Positions 7,692-14,550 of a stretch of DNA of 18,534 nucleotides are shown one piece after another. Under the pieces are notes generated by a model. It was given only the letters and a program-made list of their open reading frames with translations. It was not told where the DNA came from and did no database searches. The stretch is from an uncultured Opitutia bacterium (GTDB lineage Bacteria > Verrucomicrobiota > Verrucomicrobiia > Opitutales > UBA953), in contig CAIYUD010000101.1 in NCBI GenBank assembly GCA_903929325.1, forward strand, positions 1 through 18,534, given 5' to 3'. The stretch's first letter is position 1, and each line of letters begins with the position of its first letter. The position numbers were made by a program, and so were the translations under genes.

Positions 7692-8398
7692 GTCAACATA
7701 CTTCGGGCCCCAAAGGGGTGGACGTCAGTCGCATGTTTGGGCGTATCGCCCGTCGCTATGATTTAGCCAACCGCATCCTGAGTTTTGGTCTTTGTGTGCG
7801 CTGGAGAAATACGTTCGTGGCAGAAGCTGTTGCTTTGAAACCAAAGCACGTGGCTGATTTGGCAACCGGTAGCGGCGACGTCGCCTTTGCTTTACGTGCC
7901 GCATTACCCAAAAGCACAGACGTGGCAGGGTATGATTTTTGTGAACCACTTTTGGAAATAGCCCGTGAACGTGTCACTCAGGAATCAACCCAAGGACTTT
8001 CCTTTCAGACCGGTGATTGCATGCAATTACCTTTAGCGGATAACGCCGTCGATGTCGTCACGATTGCCTATGGTGTGCGTAATTTTGAAGACCGTCCCAA
8101 GGGTTTACGTGAACTACGTCGAGTTGTTCGTACGGGAGGTTCCGTGCTCATACTGGAATTCTCACAGCCCGTTGTTTGGTTTAGGCCATTTCATTTCATT
8201 CATGTACGAATGATTGCACCCATCGTGGCGACACTGCTAACAGGCGACCTCGCAGCTTACCGCTATCTGGGAACAAGCATTGCGGGTTTCCCAGATGCCG
8301 ATGGTTTGTCAGCTGAACTGCGCGCCGCTGGATTCTCGGCCGTTCGTTGCCGGCGGATGCTCTTTGGCACTGTGGCTATGCATATTGCCTCGGCTTAA
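7688..8398 (+). CDS. ubiE: Demethylmenaquinone methyltransferase UbiE/MenG
   Basis: This enzyme performs the final step of menaquinone synthesis, the SAM-dependent C-methylation of demethylmenaquinone at the membrane. The 236-residue product has the family N-terminus (MFGRIARRYDLANRILSFG, about residues 16-34), SAM motif I DLATGSGDVAFALR at 57-70, and the UbiE signature AYGVRNFEDRPKGLRELRRV at 127-146, followed by LILEFSQP. The C-terminal SIAGFPDADGLSAELRAAGF is also typical. Because menD is in the same window, menaquinone rather than ubiquinone is the likely substrate. It starts within the mnmA stop (ATGA overlap). Downstream lie a tRNA-Arg and a terminator, so the transcript may run through the tRNA. 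Confidence 0.94.
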   Translation: MSQHTSGPKGVDVSRMFGRIARRYDLANRILSFGLCVRWRNTFVAEAVALKPKHVADLATGSGDVAFALRAALPKSTDVAGYDFCEPLLEIARERVTQESTQGLSFQTGDCMQLPLADNAVDVVTIAYGVRNFEDRPKGLRELRRVVRTGGSVLILEFSQPVVWFRPFHFIHVRMIAPIVATLLTGDLAAYRYLGTSIAGFPDADGLSAELRAAGFSAVRCRRMLFGTVAMHIASA

Positions 8399-8453
8399 GG
8401 TGATTTTTACTTGCTCCAACCGTTGAGGTTGCCTTGATAAAACACCTCATCAC

Positions 8454-8528
8454 GGGCCCGTGGTGAAATGGATATCACTTCTGACTACGGATCAGACGTT
8501 TGGGGTTCGAATCCCTACGGGCCCACCA
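8454..8528 (+). tRNA. tRNA-Arg (anticodon ACG)
   Basis: A full cloverleaf folds: acceptor stem GGGCCCG (8454-8460) with CGGGCCC (8518-8524), D stem GTGA/TCAC with an 8-base loop holding GG and A20, anticodon stem TCTGA/TCAGA with loop CTACGGA, a 4-base variable loop, T stem TGGGG/CCCTA (one G-T pair) with loop TTCGAAT, discriminator A and an encoded CCA. The anticodon reads ACG, which after A34-to-inosine deamination decodes CGU, CGC and CGA. A20 is a known arginine identity element. It sits 55 bases after ubiE and 8 bases before a hairpin terminator. Upstream, TTGCTC (8411) and GATAAA (8436) are a poor promoter candidate with a 19-base spacer, too weak to list separately. Confidence 0.96.
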
Positions 8529-8536
8529 CTTTTAGC

Positions 8537-8570
8537 AAGGCGCTCTCTATGAATGTAGTGAGCGCCTTTT
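8537..8570 (+). terminator. Rho-independent terminator after tRNA-Arg
   Basis: AAGGCGCTC (8537-8545) pairs perfectly with GAGCGCCTT (8560-8568). The stem continues past one T-T mismatch with CTA/TAG, closing a 6-base loop (TGAATG). It ends in TTTT. It would stop the mnmA-ubiE-tRNA transcript, and its symmetry means it may also act for the convergent galE, whose stop lies 10 bases away. Confidence 0.85.
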
Positions 8571-8577
8571 GCGGTGT

Positions 8578-9567
8578 TTACCGCTTAAAACCTTCGGGAT
8601 GACCCTGGTGCCATTTTACAGCCGAGGCGACGATACTGTCCGTCGATGTATGCACGGGTTTCCAGCCAAGCTCCTTTTGAGCTTTGGTGGCATCGGCATA
8701 CAGTGCGGGAGGGTCGCCAGCGCGGCGTGGGGCGATGGTGTGTGGGACGGCTTTGCCTGTCGCACGTTCCACTGCGCCAAGGATTTCGCGGACGGATGTC
8801 GGTTTGCCGGTACCAAGATTGTAGAAGAGCTGGGTGCCGGGTTTATTTAATTTATCAAAAGCGGCGATGTGGGCACGTGAGAGATCGTCGACGTGAATGT
8901 AGTCGCGTAGACACGTGCCATCAGGTGTTGGGTAATCGTCGCCAAAGACTTGCAGTGCGGGTCCGCGCCCCAGTGCAGCCGCAATCGCTAAAGGGATAAG
9001 GTGGGTCTCCGGACTATGGTCTTCGCCAATGGTGGCGTCATCCGCTGCACCTGAAGCATTGAAGTAGCGGAAAGCTGCGAAACTCAACCCATGTGCCACT
9101 GCTAGTGACTTCAGTAGATTCTCAACGTCGAGCTTGGTTTGTCCGTAGGGATTGATGGGGTGTTGTGGAAGGTCTTCGGTCATCGGCATTCGTTCGGGAA
9201 TGCCGTAGGTTGCGCACGTTGACGAGAAGACGAACTTTAGTACTTTCTCGGCTAGCATAGCCTCGAGAAGTCGTAGGGTGGCTACGAAGTTGTTTTGATA
9301 GTACTTGAGCGGTTGTTGAACGGATTCACCGACGTTGATGAAGGCGGCGAAATGCATGACCACATCAATTTTCTGTTCACGTAAGGTACGACGGACCAAA
9401 TCCTGGTCGGCCATTTCACCTTGGATAAAGGTTATGCCGGCTGGCACGGCTGAGCGGTGTCCGTAAGAAAGGTTATCGAGGACGACAGGCTTGTGTCCTG
9501 CGGCAACAATCTGCCGTACGCAGTGACTTCCGATATAGCCTGCACCGCCGACGACCAGAATGTTCAT
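8578..9567 (-). CDS. galE: UDP-glucose 4-epimerase
   Basis: GalE interconverts UDP-glucose and UDP-galactose using bound NAD, feeding surface polysaccharide synthesis or galactose use. The 329-residue extended SDR protein shows the NAD-binding GGAGYIGSH (7-15), a HFAAFINVGESV segment (72-83), SSTCATYG (115-122) with the catalytic Ser/Thr region, the catalytic YGQTK (Tyr141, Lys145), FRYFNASGA, and the C-terminal NLGTGKPTSVREIL plus RRAGDPPALYAD expected of GalE. Length matches the family (about 330-340). The start ATG gives the exact family N-terminus and has no Shine-Dalgarno. The upstream gap with lepA is filled with heptamer repeats, so a separate promoter, if any, lies within or beside them. 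Confidence 0.95.
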   Translation of the reverse strand: MNILVVGGAGYIGSHCVRQIVAAGHKPVVLDNLSYGHRSAVPAGITFIQGEMADQDLVRRTLREQKIDVVMHFAAFINVGESVQQPLKYYQNNFVATLRLLEAMLAEKVLKFVFSSTCATYGIPERMPMTEDLPQHPINPYGQTKLDVENLLKSLAVAHGLSFAAFRYFNASGAADDATIGEDHSPETHLIPLAIAAALGRGPALQVFGDDYPTPDGTCLRDYIHVDDLSRAHIAAFDKLNKPGTQLFYNLGTGKPTSVREILGAVERATGKAVPHTIAPRRAGDPPALYADATKAQKELGWKPVHTSTDSIVASAVKWHQGHPEGFKR

Positions 9568-9581
9568 AAGGCAGTTTAAGC

Positions 9582-9724
9582 GACTAAGGACGAAGGACTA
9601 AAGACTAAATGGGAAGGAGGGAGACTAATGACTAAAGACTAAGGACTAAAGGGTGGGCGGTAGACTAAAGCTAAAGGACTAAGGACTAAAGGGTGCGGCA
9701 GGAGACTAAAGACTAACGACTAAA
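9582..9724 (+). repeat. Heptamer tandem array (GACTAAA/G), four blocks
   Basis: In the galE-lepA gap, fifteen near-identical heptamers stand in four blocks: 9582-9609, 9623-9650, 9663-9690 and 9704-9724. Units are GACTAAA, GACTAAG, GACGAAG, GACTAAT, GACTAAC and one GCTAAAG. The blocks are separated by G-rich spacers of 13, 12 and 13 bases (9610-9622, 9651-9662, 9691-9703); two of them begin GGGTG. This makes a higher-order period of about 40-41 bases. The style matches short tandemly repeated repeats (STRR), known best from cyanobacteria. The same heptamer recurs inverted at 9773-9796 and at 14647-14711. No coding role is apparent. Confidence 0.9.
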
Positions 9725-9796
9725 GCCGGGTACAGCGATTGGATGGTTGTGCGGATGGTGCACATCGCCAGAGGCTTTAGTCCTTAGTCTTTAGCC
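9704..9796. repeat. Inverted heptamer arms forming a long hairpin
   Basis: The last forward block plus GCC (9704-9727) is complementary to 9773-9796 over 24 bases with only two mismatches, at the C of GACTAAC and near the outer end. The 45-base loop (9728-9772) can fold further: GCGAT 9735-9739 with ATCGC 9764-9768, and GTGC 9749-9752 with GCAC 9760-9763. The region could form a cruciform or a structured RNA in the 5' side of galE or the 3' side of lepA, both read on the minus strand. Whether it is transcribed cannot be seen. Confidence 0.7.
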
Positions 9797-9806
9797 TTTG
9801 ATCTCA

Positions 9807-9823
9807 AGGGCGCTCCGCGCCCT
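9807..9823 (-). terminator. GC hairpin at the lepA stop codon
   Basis: AGGGCGC (9807-9813) and GCGCCCT (9817-9823) form a perfect 7-bp stem with a 3-base loop. On the minus strand the stem begins at the last base of the lepA TGA codon (9825-9823). No T-run follows, so it is not a standard intrinsic terminator; it could protect the mRNA end or help Rho-dependent termination. Similar hairpins lie beside repeat arrays at 11798-11814 and 14737-14761. Confidence 0.5.
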
Positions 9824-11622
9824 CAGTCCTCATTCTTTAAAATCTTGATGAAGGCTTCTTGGGGGATGTCGACTTTACCAATCTGCTTCATCCGCTTTTT
9901 ACCCTCTTTCTGTTTGTCCAAGAGTTTGCGCTTACGGGAAATGTCACCGCCGTAGCACTTCGCCGTCACATCTTTACCCGTCGAGCCAAGCGTTTCACGT
10001 GCGATGACCTTGGATCCGACCGAAGCTTGGATGGCGACCTTGAAGAGCTGGCGCGGCAGAAGCTCTTTCAGTTTTTCGCAGAGTTGCCGTCCACGTCCTT
10101 CGGCTTTCGTGCGGTGAACGATACTCGAAAAGGCATCTACGGGATCTGTATTCACCAAGATATCTAAACGGCAGAGATCCGAAACCACATAAGGCCCGAA
10201 CTCATAATCGAGTGAACCATAGCCGCGAGTGATCGACTTCAGGCGGTCGTTGAAATCAACTAGGATTTCATTGAGCGGCAGGGTACAGACGAGAACGACG
10301 CGTTCTTTATCAATAGTCTCTGTACGATCGAGGCTGCCGCGTTTCTCTTGGATGAGAGCCATCATATCACCGATACTTGTTCCAGGGATGTGAATGCGCG
10401 CGAGAATCGTAGGCTCCTCGATGCTGACGATGGCCGAAGGGTCGGGCATCATCACAGGATTATCAATCGTATGGGTAACCCCATCTGCGGTGTGCACTTT
10501 GTAAACCACCGATGGGTAGGTGGAAATAATATCAAGGTCGTACTCTCGACGTAGTCGCTCTTGGACGATTTCCATGTGGAGCAACCCGAGGAAGCCACAA
10601 CGGAAACCAAAGCCGAGTGCAGCGGACGATTCCGCTGTATAGGTAAGTGAAGAGTCGTTGATGGCTAATTTAGCCAACGAGACCTTGAGTTTTTCGTAGT
10701 CAGCCGTGTCGAGAGGGTAGATGCCGCTGAAGACCATGGGCACGACTTCCTTGAAGCCAGGGACCGGTTCCTTGGCTGGGTTATCCGAAAGGGTAAGGGT
10801 GTCGCCCATTTTAACGTCATGGACGTTACGGATGTTCATCACGATGTAACCAACAGAGCCTGGACCAATTTCGTCCTCCGCGTGCATCTTCGGATTAAAT
10901 CGCCCAACTTCTTTGATCACGGATTGAATACCATTTGCCAAAAGCTCGATGGTTTGGCCGGCGCGGAATGTACCCGAGAATACGCGCACATAAGTGATAA
11001 CGCCTTTGTAACTATCGAAAACCGAATCGAAAATAAGTGCGCGGGCTTGTGGGTAATCTGTCCAGCGTGGGGGTGGTACGCGACGGACAACGGCGGCCAG
11101 GATATCGTCGATACCGATACCAGACTTTCCAGAAGCGAGCACGGCTTCATCGGCCGGGATTGCCAAAATGTCTTCCACTTGTCGTCGAGCTTCATCAGGC
11201 CTTGCGGAAGGTAGGTCGACCTTGTTGATGACGGGAATAATTTCTAAGCCTTGTTGCATCGCCAAGGTAGCATTGGCGACGGTTTGTGCTTCAACGCCTT
11301 GGGAGGCATCGATGAGTAAGACGGCACCTTCACAGGCTGCGAGTGAGCGCGAGACTTCGTAGGAGAAGTCAACGTGTCCAGGGGTGTCGATGAGGTTGAG
11401 CTGGTAGACTTTCCCGTCGGGCGCGGTGTGGGTCATTGTCACCGGGTGACATTTAATCGTGATACCTTTTTCCCGCTCGAGATCCATCGCGTCGAGCATC
11501 TGCGCCTTCATTTGGCGCATCTCGATTGTTTTGGTATGCTCGAGCAAACGGTCAGAAAGCGTCGTCTTCCCGTGGTCGACGTGGGCAATAATACAAAAGT
11601 TGCGAATATGACTAAATGGCAC
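9823..11622 (-). CDS. lepA: Elongation factor 4 (LepA)
   Basis: LepA is a ribosome-associated translational GTPase resembling EF-G without domain IV and with its own C-terminal domain; roles in initiation/ribosome assembly and back-translocation have been proposed. From the GTG at 11622 the product is 599 residues, the normal size, and begins with the standard IRNFCIIAHVDHGKTT (G1, 13-21). Further motifs are LEREKGITIK (switch I/G2 side), DTPGHVDFSYEV (G3) and NKVDLPSA (G4). The C-terminus carries the LepA-specific KCYGGDISRKRKLLDKQKEGKKRMK. The open frame runs on upstream to 11766, but those residues are translated repeats and low-complexity DNA, not family sequence. An AAGGG lies about ten bases before the GTG, one of the few possible ribosome binding sites in the window. 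The GTG sits in a small hairpin (11618-11634). Confidence 0.97.
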   Translation of the reverse strand: MPFSHIRNFCIIAHVDHGKTTLSDRLLEHTKTIEMRQMKAQMLDAMDLEREKGITIKCHPVTMTHTAPDGKVYQLNLIDTPGHVDFSYEVSRSLAACEGAVLLIDASQGVEAQTVANATLAMQQGLEIIPVINKVDLPSARPDEARRQVEDILAIPADEAVLASGKSGIGIDDILAAVVRRVPPPRWTDYPQARALIFDSVFDSYKGVITYVRVFSGTFRAGQTIELLANGIQSVIKEVGRFNPKMHAEDEIGPGSVGYIVMNIRNVHDVKMGDTLTLSDNPAKEPVPGFKEVVPMVFSGIYPLDTADYEKLKVSLAKLAINDSSLTYTAESSAALGFGFRCGFLGLLHMEIVQERLRREYDLDIISTYPSVVYKVHTADGVTHTIDNPVMMPDPSAIVSIEEPTILARIHIPGTSIGDMMALIQEKRGSLDRTETIDKERVVLVCTLPLNEILVDFNDRLKSITRGYGSLDYEFGPYVVSDLCRLDILVNTDPVDAFSSIVHRTKAEGRGRQLCEKLKELLPRQLFKVAIQASVGSKVIARETLGSTGKDVTAKCYGGDISRKRKLLDKQKEGKKRMKQIGKVDIPQEAFIKILKNED

Positions 11623-11634
11623 GGGAAAAGTGCC
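11618..11634 (-). promoter_or_regulatory. Small hairpin containing the lepA start codon
   Basis: GGCAC (11618-11622) pairs with GTGCC (11630-11634) around a 7-base loop. On the minus strand the GTG start codon (11622-11620) is in the 3' arm. In mRNA the stem would partly hide the start and could tune initiation. The stem is short, so chance is a real possibility. Confidence 0.35.
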
Positions 11635-11676
11635 CTTAACGGAAGGGCGCACGGCCGAAAGGTCAAAGGGAAAGGG

Positions 11677-11701
11677 CGGCCGAGGCCCTGGGCCTCGGCC
11701 G
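11677..11701. repeat. 12-bp perfect palindromic hairpin
   Basis: CGGCCGAGGCCC (11677-11688) and GGGCCTCGGCCG (11690-11701) are perfect complements around a single T, making a very stable GC-rich palindrome in the lepA-menD divergent gap. It touches the start of the GCAGGAA/GCGGGAA heptamer array at 11703. It has no T-run on either side. It may be part of a repeat element or a block between the two divergent transcription units. Confidence 0.85.
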
Positions 11702-11702
11702 A

Positions 11703-11797
11703 GCAGGAAGCGGGAAGCAGGAAGCGGGAAGTGAATAACAGGCCTGAGCAACCTGTACGTCGTCACCTTCCTGCTTGCCCCTTGCTCCTTCCTGCTT
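11703..11797. repeat. GCRGGAA heptamer arrays, inverted pair
   Basis: GCAGGAA, GCGGGAA, GCAGGAA, GCGGGAA stand head to tail at 11703-11730 (two copies of a 14-base unit). The opposite orientation follows at 11768-11795 as TTCCTGC, TTGCCCC, TTGCTCC, TTCCTGC, again exact heptamer spacing. The 37 bases between hold nothing recognisable beyond a weak ACAGG/CCTGT pairing. The left array with its leading GAG (11701-11724) matches 14714-14737 exactly in inverted orientation. A CTTTAG-containing stretch (11820-11843) near the menD start uses words related to the other gaps. Confidence 0.85.
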
Positions 11798-11814
11798 GGC
11801 CGGCTCCGCCGGCC
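11798..11814. repeat. GC hairpin with TCC loop beside heptamer array
   Basis: GGCCGGC (11798-11804) and GCCGGCC (11808-11814) form a perfect 7-bp stem around TCC. It abuts the right end of the inverted heptamer array. Stem length and TCC loop are the same as in the hairpin at 9807-9823, though the stem sequences differ. Confidence 0.75.
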
Positions 11815-11860
11815 GTTTAGGCTTTAGCGCTTTGGGCTTTAGCCTCATTCTCCATTTCCC

Positions 11861-13573
11861 TTGGCCCGACTACGCACTCAACCGATTCTGAATACCAATG
11901 CCCTTTGGGGTAAGGTGGTCGCTCGGACGCTCTTTGCGGTTGGATTGCGTCATGCCGTTGTATCCCCTGGGTCGCGTTCGACACCCCTTGCGTCAGCCTT
12001 GGCAGACTTAAGCGGGTTAGACCTTACCGTTGCCCTAGATGAGCGTTCAGCTGGCTTCCACGCCCTTGGTATCGCCAAGGCAACCCGCCGCCCCGTCGTG
12101 CTGCTTTGCACCTCTGGTACCGCTGCCGCGAATTACCTTCCTGCCGTCATAGAAGCGCGCCTTTCGGGGATACCTTTACTCGTCTTGACAGCCGATCGTC
12201 CGGCAGAACTGCGCGAATGCCATTCAGGTCAAACCATCCGCCAAGTCGGCATCTTCGGCAGTTACCCTGTTTGGGAAACGGAAACGGCAGTACCATCTTC
12301 GGATCTCACACGACTGCGTTCTGTGCGTCAGACATTTGTCGACGCATGGCAGCGCGCCCAAGGTCCACTCGCTGGCCCCGTTCACCTTAATTTACCATTC
12401 CGCGATCCCTTGGTGCCGTCTGTTGCCGAAGCTGGATTCCGTCTGCCGAAGGGTTTCGATCTCGAGACTTTTTGTGACGTTCCTGAGCCCCTGACGCTTG
12501 TTCCTCAAATCAAACCCCTTGATGTCGTCTCCCGCGTATTGGGCGCTGAGTTTGGTGTCATCGTTGTTGGGCCGCATGCGCCTGCTAATCGCGACAAACT
12601 AGCCGCAGCGATTCGTGAACTTGCCGGGCTGACAGGATGGCCTGTGTTGGTGGATGGTGCCGGAACCCTGCGTGGTGATTTAGCCGATAGCGGCGTGCTC
12701 GTTACATCCTACGATTTAATTCTCCGCGATAGCAGAGCACAGAAAGCCCTGCGGCCAGATGCGGTCATTCGTCTCTTTGATCTACCCACAAGTAAGACGT
12801 TGCGTGCTTGGTTGGCGGATGTGGACGTCCCAACAGTTCTCGTGGGCCGTCCCGGCGAGAATACCGACCCCGTGCACAGTCAATGGACGCGGTTGGATGC
12901 CGAACTTGTACCGGGTGGAGCAGGGGCCTCGCTCGCCTTATCCCCTTTGCAAAAACTTTGGCGTCAACATGAAGCCAAGGCTCTACGTCACCTGCAGAAA
13001 GCTTCGGCCGTTTCATGGTCTTTCGAAGGCTGCGTTATTCCTTTACTCGCGAAAACACTCGAGGCAACTGACCGTCTCTTTGTCGGCAGCTCGATGCCCA
13101 TTCGTGATCTCGAATGGTTCTGGCATCCAGCCAAACCAGCCGCAGAAATTTTCTGCAACCGTGGGGCCAATGGGATTGATGGAACTGTTTCGACTGCGCT
13201 CGGTGTCGCCCGCGATGGACGTCGCACTTTCTTGCTCTGCGGTGACTTAGCATTCTTGCATGACAGCAATGCACTTCTGCTCGCGAAAGACTTCGGCGGC
13301 AGTCTGACGATTGTGGTCATTAATAATGACGGCGGTGGCATCTTTAATCATCTGCCCGTAGCGTCGTCCAAGAACTTTGAAAAACTATGGGGCACTCCAC
13401 AGGGCGTTGCCCTAGGTAAGCTTTGCAGCGCTTTCGGCGTATCCCATCAAGTTGTCAAGAATTGGAATCAGTTCAGTCGCGAAGTCGCACGGCGCTCGAA
13501 AGGTGTACGCGTCCTCGAAGTGGTAACGAATCGGGCGAAAGATGCGGCCCATCGTCAAAAGTCGTTTCGATGA
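11861..13573 (+). CDS. menD: SEPHCHC synthase MenD (menaquinone biosynthesis)
   Basis: MenD is a thiamine diphosphate enzyme that joins 2-oxoglutarate (after decarboxylation) to isochorismate, giving SEPHCHC, the first committed step of menaquinone synthesis. The 570-residue product has the Pyr-domain motifs SPGSRSTPLASAL (35-47) and DERSAGFHALGIAK (60-73), with Glu61 in the place of the ThDP-activating glutamate, then CTSGTAAANYLPAVIEA and LTADRPAELRECHSGQTIRQ. The C-terminal PP domain has FVGSSMPIRD, CNRGANGIDGTVSTALG and the ThDP/Mg motif GDLAFLHD ending in NNDGGGIF. The best start is TTG at 11861, whose product aligns with the family N-terminus; no ATG or Shine-Dalgarno lies near. It overlaps the downstream phosphoesterase start (ATGA). 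Together with ubiE this supports menaquinone as the respiratory quinone. Confidence 0.95.
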   Translation: MARLRTQPILNTNALWGKVVARTLFAVGLRHAVVSPGSRSTPLASALADLSGLDLTVALDERSAGFHALGIAKATRRPVVLLCTSGTAAANYLPAVIEARLSGIPLLVLTADRPAELRECHSGQTIRQVGIFGSYPVWETETAVPSSDLTRLRSVRQTFVDAWQRAQGPLAGPVHLNLPFRDPLVPSVAEAGFRLPKGFDLETFCDVPEPLTLVPQIKPLDVVSRVLGAEFGVIVVGPHAPANRDKLAAAIRELAGLTGWPVLVDGAGTLRGDLADSGVLVTSYDLILRDSRAQKALRPDAVIRLFDLPTSKTLRAWLADVDVPTVLVGRPGENTDPVHSQWTRLDAELVPGGAGASLALSPLQKLWRQHEAKALRHLQKASAVSWSFEGCVIPLLAKTLEATDRLFVGSSMPIRDLEWFWHPAKPAAEIFCNRGANGIDGTVSTALGVARDGRRTFLLCGDLAFLHDSNALLLAKDFGGSLTIVVINNDGGGIFNHLPVASSKNFEKLWGTPQGVALGKLCSAFGVSHQVVKNWNQFSREVARRSKGVRVLEVVTNRAKDAAHRQKSFR

Positions 13574-14538
13574 AAACGTCGCGTCGTGATTTCATTCGTC
13601 TGGCAGGGGCGACAGGCCTCGCGTGGACGTTGCCCGCGTACGTGTCTGCGGCTGAAGAAACTCCCGTACTGCGCCTGGGTGTGGGTGCTGACCTGCACCA
13701 TGATATTGTTCCCGACGGTGCGGTTCGTTTAGCGGCATTGATTGCCGCTTCGAAAGAGATGCGCGCCCATGCGGTTGTTCAGCTTGGTGATTTTTGTCAG
13801 CCCATTGCTGCAAATCTTCCATTGCTCAAACAATGGCGAGAGGCGGGGCTTACCCAGATCGACGTTCTTGGTAACCACGATATGGATGGGGGTTCGACAC
13901 CGGAGAATACTGCCAAGTGGATGGGGCTCCAATCGAGATACTCGACGCAAGTGCTGGCCGGCTACCGTCTCATCATTCTCGATGGCAACGAGCGTCGAAA
14001 AGACATTCAAGTCAAAGGGTATGCCCGCGCGATTAGCGATGAGCAGCTCGATTGGCTGAAGCGCACACTTGCCTTAGATACACTTCCGGTGGTCGTCTTT
14101 TGCCATCAAGGTTTAGACGGTATCGATGGGGGTATCGTTAATGCTGCCCAAGTGCGCACCGTGCTTGAAGATGCTAACCGCTCCGCTGGTGGCGCCCGTA
14201 TTCGACTCGTACTCACTGGACACCACCACCTCGACTACCTCGTCCAAGTCGGTGGTATTCCTTACCTTCAGGTGAATAGCTTTAGTTATTATTGGACGGA
14301 TAAGAAATCCGCAGGTGGACGTTTCCCGGCCGAAGTTGAACAACGTTACCCTTACCTTAAACAGGTTTTAGTTTACGATCAGCCGCTTTTTGCACAGGTC
14401 GAATTGACGTCGACGGGCGGGAAAGTTCTTGGACGTAAGGCTGAGTTCGTTGGCGGCTATGGACCCGCACAAGCGCAGATTCCGCTCACAACCAGCGGAC
14501 ATGCTGTCACTCCCTTTATCAGCGACCGGAAGTGGTAA
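13570..14538 (+). CDS. Tat-exported calcineurin-like metallophosphoesterase
   Basis: From ATG at 13570 the product is 322 residues and opens with a twin-arginine signal (SRRDFIRLAGATGLAW, then AYVSAA, probable cut near residue 27), so it is exported folded with its metals. The binuclear metallophosphoesterase motifs are complete: ADLHHD (Asp41, His43), LGDF (Asp74), GNHD (Asn102, His103), FCHQG (His179) and GHHH (His218, His220). It should hydrolyse phosphoesters in the periplasm or at the surface; the substrate is unknown, and a phosphatase or phosphodiesterase role is equally possible. The start overlaps the menD stop in an ATGA junction, implying coupled translation with a cytoplasmic quinone enzyme, an unexpected partner. 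An upstream in-frame start inside menD would bury the Tat signal and is rejected. Confidence 0.88.
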   Translation: MKTSRRDFIRLAGATGLAWTLPAYVSAAEETPVLRLGVGADLHHDIVPDGAVRLAALIAASKEMRAHAVVQLGDFCQPIAANLPLLKQWREAGLTQIDVLGNHDMDGGSTPENTAKWMGLQSRYSTQVLAGYRLIILDGNERRKDIQVKGYARAISDEQLDWLKRTLALDTLPVVVFCHQGLDGIDGGIVNAAQVRTVLEDANRSAGGARIRLVLTGHHHLDYLVQVGGIPYLQVNSFSYYWTDKKSAGGRFPAEVEQRYPYLKQVLVYDQPLFAQVELTSTGGKVLGRKAEFVGGYGPAQAQIPLTTSGHAVTPFISDRKW

Positions 14539-14550
14539 CGAAACTTTAGC

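Noticed and set aside
8411..8441. Sigma-70-type promoter for tRNA-Arg
   Set aside because: TTGCTC and GATAAA are poor matches with a 19-base spacer, so it is too weak to annotate; read-through from ubiE is equally possible.
9582..9796. CRISPR array or CRISPR-like repeats
   Set aside because: The repeated units are only 7 bases, spacers are similar G-rich 12-13-mers, and no cas gene is in the window. Neither unit nor spacer lengths fit.
9568..9822. Insertion sequence or MITE in the galE-lepA gap
   Set aside because: There is no transposase and no flanking target duplication. The inverted arms are themselves tandem heptamers, so array inversion explains them more simply.
11623..11766. N-terminal extension of the lepA reading frame by 48 codons
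   Set aside because: The added residues are translations of heptamer repeats and GC palindromes, rich in Pro, Arg and Leu, and not part of LepA. GTG at 11622 gives the normal 599-residue protein starting at IRNF.
13423..13569. Upstream start for the phosphoesterase inside menD
   Set aside because: It would put 49 basic residues before a clear Tat signal. ATG at 13570 places SRRDFIRLAG at the N-terminus and makes an ATGA junction like others in the window.
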